A model generated the notes under the pieces. That model made no database searches, had not been told where the DNA came from, and worked only from the letters and a program-made list of their open reading frames with translations. Source: Borborobacter arsenicus (GTDB taxonomy: Bacteria > Pseudomonadota > Alphaproteobacteria > Rhizobiales > Rhizobiaceae). From it: a DNA stretch of 64,000 bases. Numbering within the stretch: the first letter of the stretch is position 1; each line of letters opens with the position of its first letter. The stretch is from NCBI RefSeq assembly GCF_003934165.1, contig NZ_RKST01000018.1, forward strand, positions 1-64,000, given 5' to 3'. This document shows, one piece after another, positions 59,499-64,000 of this stretch. Both the position numbers and the translations under genes were made by a program.

Positions 59499-61022
59499 AT
59501 GGCGCTTGCGGCCAAGCTGCAGCTTAGACAGTCCCAGTCGCTGGTGATGACACCGCAACTGCTGCAGTCGATCAAGCTGCTGCAGATGACGCATCCCGAG
59601 CTTGAGCGCTTCATCGATGACGAGATCGAGCGCAACCCCTTGCTTGCCCGCGCTGAACCTCGTGACGACGCTGTCGACATCCAGCCGCCCAATACGCCCC
59701 GAGCAGAAGATACAGGCAACAATTCGGGCGAAGCGGAAGCCGACTGGAGTTCCGCTTCCATCTCGGAAAAGCTCGATGCCTCGCTCGAAAATGTCTTTCC
59801 CGACGACCCTGGCGTTGATCAGCGACTGGGTCCGGACCTGGCCGCACAATGGAAATCGGCGGCAGGCAGCAGCGGCGCAGGCACCGGTACGTCAGATTTC
59901 GACATGGATGATATGGCCGCGCCCGCTACGACGCTTCGCGACATCGTCACCGAACAGATTGCCTTTGGCTTCCTCAGCCCGCAGGACCATCTGATCGCAC
60001 ATGATCTTGCCGATGCACTCGACGAAGCCGGTTATCTGCGCGCCGAGCTTTCCGAGACCGCGAATCGGCTTGGTGTCGAGGCGGATGCGGTCCTGCGCGT
60101 CTTGACGGCTTGCCAGGCATTCGATCCGCCCGGCCTGTTCGCGCGCGATCTGGCCGAGTGCCTTGCATTGCAGCTTTCCAGCCGCGACCGGCTCGATCCG
60201 GCCATGCAGGCCCTGGTACAGAACCTCGATTCGCTCGCACGCCGCGATTTCCAGGCATTGAAGCGGCTTTGCCAGGTGGATGATGAAGACCTGGTCGATA
60301 TGGTGGCGGAAATCCGGAGCCTCGATCCGCGCCCGGGGCTGGCATTTTCCGGCGGCAGCGCCGACACGATCGTCCCGGATATCGAGGTTCGTCCGGCCGC
60401 CGACGGAAGCTGGACGGTCGAACTCAACGCCGACGCCTTGCCGCGCGTGCTGGTCGACCAGGTCTATTTCGCTGAAGTTTCAAGCGGCGCGAAAAACCAG
60501 GAGGAGAAAAGTTTTCTTGCCGAATGCCTCCAGAACGCCACCTGGCTCACCCGCAGCCTCGATCAGCGCGCCAAGACAATCCTGAAAGTGGCCTCGGAAA
60601 TCGTGCGTCAGCAGGACGCCTTCCTGCTGCATGGCATAAGGCATTTGCGCCCGCTCAACCTGCGCGCTATCGCCGATGCGATCGGCATGCACGAATCCAC
60701 CATCAGCCGCGTTACGGCCAACAAATACATGCTGACGCCGCGCGGCGTGTTCGAACTTCGTTATTTCTTCACTGCCGCGATTGCTTCGGCTGATGGTGGA
60801 GATGCGCACTCCTCCGAAGCGGTGCGCGATCGCGTAAGGCAACTCATCGAAGCGGAGAGCCCGTCGGAGATTCTATCCGACGACGATATCGTTGATCTGC
60901 TGCAACAAGGCGGGATCGAAATTGCCCGGCGAACGGTGGCCAAGTATCGGGAAGCGATGGGTATTCCCTCGTCCGTTCAGCGGCGCCGGGAAAAACGCGC
61001 CATTGCGATGGCACGACGCTGA
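59499..61022 (+). CDS. rpoN: RNA polymerase sigma-54 factor RpoN
   Basis: A 507-aa sigma-54. The glutamine-rich activator region starts LQLRQSQSLVMTPQLLQSIKLLQM, and the RpoN box ARRTVAKYREAMGIPSS lies near the C-terminus. The ATG at 59499 follows AAGGG. It sits in the standard lptB-rpoN-raiA-ptsN cluster and controls nitrogen and related genes. Confidence 0.97.
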   Translation: MALAAKLQLRQSQSLVMTPQLLQSIKLLQMTHPELERFIDDEIERNPLLARAEPRDDAVDIQPPNTPRAEDTGNNSGEAEADWSSASISEKLDASLENVFPDDPGVDQRLGPDLAAQWKSAAGSSGAGTGTSDFDMDDMAAPATTLRDIVTEQIAFGFLSPQDHLIAHDLADALDEAGYLRAELSETANRLGVEADAVLRVLTACQAFDPPGLFARDLAECLALQLSSRDRLDPAMQALVQNLDSLARRDFQALKRLCQVDDEDLVDMVAEIRSLDPRPGLAFSGGSADTIVPDIEVRPAADGSWTVELNADALPRVLVDQVYFAEVSSGAKNQEEKSFLAECLQNATWLTRSLDQRAKTILKVASEIVRQQDAFLLHGIRHLRPLNLRAIADAIGMHESTISRVTANKYMLTPRGVFELRYFFTAAIASADGGDAHSSEAVRDRVRQLIEAESPSEILSDDDIVDLLQQGGIEIARRTVAKYREAMGIPSSVQRRREKRAIAMARR

Positions 61023-61254
61023 CCTGGCGTCGCCTTTACCTTTCATTGACAATCGCAGATGAACTGACTAGAAGGCCGCCCGCATGGGACGGGTGGTTTT
61101 GCCCGCAGACGAATGCTCCGTCGGAGACGGCCTGTGATTAACCGAAAAGTTCGGACTTAAATCGGCGTGGAACCCGCCCCGAAGCTTGTGCCCACCTGCC
61201 ACGGGTATAAACTCCAGTCAGTTTGAAGTCTGGGCAAGGAAGGTCAGTTTTCAG

Positions 61255-61839
61255 ATGAATTTACGCATTTCGGGAAAGCACATGGACATCGGCGATGCGT
61301 TTCGCACGCGCATCGAAGGACGTATTGGTGAAGCCATCGAGAAATATTTCGATGGCGGGTTTTCCGGACATGTAACGGTGGTGAAGTCGGGCTCGCGTTT
61401 TTCTGCCGACTGCATGATCCGGCTCGATACGGGAACGTCGCTTCAGGCCGCCGGGGAGGCCCAGGAGCCGACCGCTGCTTTCGACGCAGCGGCCGAACGC
61501 TTTGAAAAACGGCTCCGCCGCTACAAGCGGCGGTTGAAATCCTACAGCCCCAAGGGTGGGAACGGGGTTGCCACGGACATCGCCTATACCGTCATGGCAC
61601 CACTTGCCGATGACGAGGAGGAATTGCCGGGAGACTACGCGCCGGCAATTGTCGCCGAATCGAGTGTCACCTTGAAGACCATGTCGGTCGCCTCGGCGGT
61701 GATCGAACTCGATACCAGCGACAATCCGGTTTTCGTGTTTCGCAATGCGGGGAGTGAACAGATCAACATCGTCTATCGGAGGCCTGACGGAAATATCGGA
61801 TGGATCGACCCTTCGACGACAAAAGTCTCGCAGGGATAG
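61255..61839 (+). CDS. raiA: Ribosome hibernation promoting factor, long form (HPF/RaiA)
   Basis: A 194-aa ribosome-dimerising factor. The N-terminal HPF domain begins MNLRISGKHMDIGDAFRTRI and has the basic helix EKRLRRYKRRLKSY. The C-terminal dimerisation domain contains NPVFVFRNAGSEQINIVYRRPDG. The ATG at 61255 is chosen for alignment with the family; AGGAAGG lies about 12 nt upstream. It is between rpoN and ptsN. Confidence 0.94.
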   Translation: MNLRISGKHMDIGDAFRTRIEGRIGEAIEKYFDGGFSGHVTVVKSGSRFSADCMIRLDTGTSLQAAGEAQEPTAAFDAAAERFEKRLRRYKRRLKSYSPKGGNGVATDIAYTVMAPLADDEEELPGDYAPAIVAESSVTLKTMSVASAVIELDTSDNPVFVFRNAGSEQINIVYRRPDGNIGWIDPSTTKVSQG

Positions 61840-61903
61840 GCAAGATCTCCTGACCGAATCGCCACCTTGGGGTTGGCGGCGAGGATGCAGAAAGGACATT
61901 GGC

Positions 61904-62365
61904 ATGGATCTGAGCGATCTGATCGAAGTGAAGGCAATCATGCCCGCCTTGAAGGCGAACTCCAAAAAGCAGCTTTTGCAATTGCTGGCCGAGCGCGCCG
62001 CCGCGGTGACCGGCATACCGGAGCGTGAAGTCTTCGATATCATTCTTCAGCGCGAACGGCTTGGATCCACCGGCGTGGGCAACGGCATTGCCATTCCGCA
62101 TGGCAAGCTTTCGGGAATCAATCGAATCACCGGCGTTTTCGCCCGGCTTGAAGTGCCGGTGGAATTCGAAGCGCTGGACGATCAGCCGGTCGACCTTGTC
62201 TTCCTGCTGCTTGCACCGGAAGGTGCGGGCGCCGACCACCTGAAGGCACTGTCGCGCATCGCGCGTGTGCTTCGTGACGCCGATACCGTCACCAAGATTC
62301 GCGGCACGCGCGATGCCGCGGCGATCCACGCACTTCTTGCAGAAAAGCAGGCCGACGCCGCCTGA
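61904..62365 (+). CDS. ptsN: PTS IIA-like nitrogen-regulatory protein PtsN
   Basis: A 153-aa EIIA(Ntr). The phosphorylated His66 is in NGIAIPHGKL. AAAGGA lies 8 nt before the ATG. It takes phosphate from the PtsO/NPr branch and regulates potassium transport and carbon-nitrogen balance in relatives. A strong terminator follows. Confidence 0.96.
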   Translation: MDLSDLIEVKAIMPALKANSKKQLLQLLAERAAAVTGIPEREVFDIILQRERLGSTGVGNGIAIPHGKLSGINRITGVFARLEVPVEFEALDDQPVDLVFLLLAPEGAGADHLKALSRIARVLRDADTVTKIRGTRDAAAIHALLAEKQADAA

Positions 62366-62392
62366 GCGCGGCTTATGTCCGAATTGAACAGC

Positions 62393-62420
62393 AGGGCGGT
62401 CTCGAAGACCGCCCTTTCCG
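62393..62420. terminator. Bidirectional rho-independent terminator between ptsN and the DUF1150 gene
   Basis: A perfect 9-bp stem AGGGCGGTC/GACCGCCCT (62393-62401 and 62407-62415) with a 5-nt loop is followed by TTCCGTTT. The genes on both sides converge on it. Confidence 0.85.
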
Positions 62421-62434
62421 TTTCGATGGGAAAT

Positions 62435-62692
62435 TCAGTGGATGGAAACCGGCGTCAGGTCGTTTTCCAGGGCTCCTGCCAAGGCACGATCACGCTCATC
62501 CGACAACAGGATCGGCTGGCCGTTGGCGGCAAAAAGGGCCCATAGCCGCGTTCCGGGCGCAATCTCCGGCAATCCGGGAAACTTGCCCTTGAGTTCCTCA
62601 CTGTCGATTTCGCGAAGATAAGCAACCGTGCCTTCGCCAAGATGGGCGAGTTCGGCATCGGTGAGGGCGTGTCTCGTATCACTATAAGTCAT
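62435..62692 (-). CDS. DUF1150 family protein
   Basis: An 85-aa protein starting MTYSDTRHALTDAELA after GGAGG. The sequence matches the DUF1150 family of alphaproteobacteria, which often lies next to small heat-shock genes, as here (72 nt downstream of hsp20). The function is unknown. Its frequent partnership hints at a stress-linked role. Confidence 0.82.
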   Translation of the reverse strand: MTYSDTRHALTDAELAHLGEGTVAYLREIDSEELKGKFPGLPEIAPGTRLWALFAANGQPILLSDERDRALAGALENDLTPVSIH

Positions 62693-62764
62693 GATAGCCT
62701 CCTGATTGCGGGGCGTCCTTAGTGACCAACCCGCTTTAGAGCTTTCAGTTCCGGCGGGCGACAA

Positions 62765-63187
62765 TCAGTCTTTCACCGAAATGTTTATTTTCCGTACCAG
62801 CCGCTCGGGCTCGGGCCGTTCGAGATCGACCGACAAGAGACCATTCTTGAGTTCGGCTCCCGTTACCCGCATGCCGTCAGCCAGAACGAAAGTTCGCTGG
62901 AATTGCCTTGCGGCGATGCCGCGATGCAGGAATTCCCGCTCGGTATCGTCGTTCTGCCTGCCGCGTACGACCAGTTGGTTTTCCTCGGTCGTGACTTCGA
63001 GGTCTTCCTCGCAGAAGCCGGCGACCGCCAGCGTAATGCGCAACTGATCCCCGCCCTCGGCCTTGCGAACGCGCTCTATATTGTAGGGCGGATAGCTGTC
63101 GCCCGATTTCGCCAAGCGTTCGAGCGTCTTTTCCATCGTGTCGAACCCGAGCAGGAGCGGGCTCGAAAAGGGCGTCATACGGCTCAT
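62765..63187 (-). CDS. Small heat-shock protein (Hsp20/IbpA family)
   Basis: A 140-aa alpha-crystallin-domain chaperone that holds unfolding proteins. The domain is seen in PYNIERVRKAEGGDQLRITLAVAGF, GRQNDDTEREFLHRGIAARQFQR and GLLSVDLERPEPE. The ATG at 63187 has GAGGA about 8 nt upstream, which lies in a ROSE-like hairpin. It precedes DUF1150. Confidence 0.93.
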   Translation of the reverse strand: MSRMTPFSSPLLLGFDTMEKTLERLAKSGDSYPPYNIERVRKAEGGDQLRITLAVAGFCEEDLEVTTEENQLVVRGRQNDDTEREFLHRGIAARQFQRTFVLADGMRVTGAELKNGLLSVDLERPEPERLVRKINISVKD

Positions 63188-63230
63188 TTCATGTCCTCTA
63201 GGAGCGACCTTGGCGAGAGAAACCCAGATG
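63188..63230 (-). promoter_or_regulatory. ROSE-like RNA thermometer in the hsp20 leader
   Basis: The leader ends in GTCGCTCCTAGAGGACATG. The UCGCU(CCU) pairs with the AGAGGA Shine-Dalgarno, as in the last hairpin of ROSE elements (UYGCU opposite AGGA). These sequester the ribosome site of rhizobial small heat-shock genes until it warms. Only this 3' hairpin (63193-63207) is clear; the 5' hairpins were not verified. Confidence 0.55.
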
Positions 63231-63311
63231 GCATTTTTCCCGCTGATCCTGATATGGTCCGCCGCACAAATAAGTTCAAGCCTGCACATGGCCTCGATAC
63301 GGAGCCTGAAA

Positions 63312-64000
63312 ATGTCCGCCACTCACAAGATCATCATCGATACCGATCCGGGGCAGGATGACGCCGTCGCGATCCTGTTGGCACTGGCGAGCCCGGAACT
63401 GGAAATCCTCGGCATTACCGCGGTTGCCGGCAACGTCCCGTTGCGGCTGACGGAAAAGAACGCCCGCAAGATCTGTGAACTGGCCGGCAAACCCGAAACC
63501 AGGGTCTTTTCAGGTGCGATACGGCCGCTGATGCGCGCCCTGGTCACCGCCGAGGAGGTCCACGGCCAAACCGGCCTCAACGGACCGCAATTGCCTGAGC
63601 CGACCATGGAACTGCAGCCCCAGCATGCAGTCGATTTCATCATCGAAACATTGCTGCAGGAGGACAGCGGCACAGTAACGCTGTGCCCGCTGGGACCGCT
63701 CACCAATATCGCGCTTGCCCTCATCCGCGAGCCGAAGATCGCGAACCGCATCAAGCAGATCGTGCTGATGGGCGGTGGATTCTTCGAAGGCGGCAATGTC
63801 ACCCCGGCGGCCGAGTTCAACATCTATGTCGACCCGCATGCCGCCGACGTGGTGCTGCGCTCTGGCGTCCCGATCATCATGATGCCGCTCGACGTCACCC
63901 ACAAGGCGCTGACGACCGCCAAGCGGATTGCTGCCTTTCGCGCACTCGGCACCAGGGCCGGCATCGCGACCGCCGAGATGCTGGACTTCTTCGAGCGCTT
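63312..64000 (+). CDS. Inosine-uridine preferring nucleoside hydrolase (partial, runs off window)
   Basis: At least 229 residues of an IU-nucleoside hydrolase that splits the N-glycosidic bond of nucleosides. It starts MSATHKIIIDTDPGQDDAVAI with the calcium-binding DTDPGQDD, and contains VLMGGGFFEGGN and the substrate loop AEFNIYVDPHAADVVL. The start is an ATG at 63312, divergent from hsp20. The C-terminus is beyond base 64000, so the family member and length cannot be fixed. Confidence 0.92.
   Translation, partial: MSATHKIIIDTDPGQDDAVAILLALASPELEILGITAVAGNVPLRLTEKNARKICELAGKPETRVFSGAIRPLMRALVTAEEVHGQTGLNGPQLPEPTMELQPQHAVDFIIETLLQEDSGTVTLCPLGPLTNIALALIREPKIANRIKQIVLMGGGFFEGGNVTPAAEFNIYVDPHAADVVLRSGVPIIMMPLDVTHKALTTAKRIAAFRALGTRAGIATAEMLDFFER

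Noticed and set aside
61023-61254. Sigma-54 (-24/-12) promoter between rpoN and raiA
   Set aside because: TGGAAC near 61169 has no properly spaced TTGC partner.

Overview
The window reads as a chromosomal segment of a Rhizobiales alphaproteobacterium, most like the Phyllobacteriaceae/Brucellaceae branch. The evidence is the gene sequences, the GC-rich codon use, and characteristic neighbourhoods: lptC-lptA-lptB-rpoN-raiA-ptsN, sppA-ihfB-lapA, hybrid kinase-lspA, gyrB next to an olsB-type acyltransferase, and metK-trmB-praR-lnt-corC-ybeY-phoH-miaB. No database search was possible, so the genus is not fixed.

Bases 1-5532 look like the distal end of an integrated genomic island. They carry three minus-strand genes in the order VWA protein, PP2C phosphatase, kinase. 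This is the TerY-P type triad, comparable to E. coli yegL/yegK/yegI. A divergent gene encodes a helical plus beta-propeller protein. The right border is a 46-nt copy of the 3' part of a tRNA-Gly(GCC), from anticodon loop to CCA, without the 5' half. A perfect rho-independent terminator follows. This is what an attR left by tRNA-targeted integration looks like. The intact tRNA and the integrase would lie left of the window.

Bases 5866-26401 are an accessory catabolic and transport region. It holds two MmgE/PrpD-fold proteins, an AbrB-type membrane protein, two LysR regulators, a short-chain dehydrogenase lacking its catalytic Tyr, an amidase with a GatC/AtzG-like small partner, two complete tripartite tricarboxylate transporters (TctABC), a TRAP transporter whose DctQ and DctM parts are fused with an apparent internal deletion, an Asp/Glu racemase-superfamily enzyme with only the second active-site Cys, and a 2-hydroxyacid dehydrogenase. 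Together they suggest uptake and processing of small (amidated or substituted) carboxylic acids. The substrate is not deducible from sequence.

Bases 26875-42030 are mostly housekeeping genes on the minus strand: trmB, metK, praR, lnt, corC, ybeY, phoH, miaB, plsC, rimI, tsaB, glcB, then a hydantoinase-family gene. Bases 42202-45441 hold a tungstate-type ABC transporter (tupBCA order) and a divergent excisionase-HTH/periplasmic-binding-like regulator. Bases 45613-56723 hold gyrB, olsB, a hybrid histidine kinase, lspA, two RNA methyltransferases, an ornithine-cyclodeaminase-fold protein, lapA, ihfB and sppA. Bases 57281-64000 hold the LPS export/sigma-54/PTS cluster, a DUF1150 gene, a small heat-shock gene with a ROSE-like RNA thermometer, and the start of a nucleoside hydrolase cut by the window end.

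Any stretch over about 300 bases without a gene is described as its own entry. Start sites were chosen by visible Shine-Dalgarno sequences. Several genes probably start with TTG or GTG.
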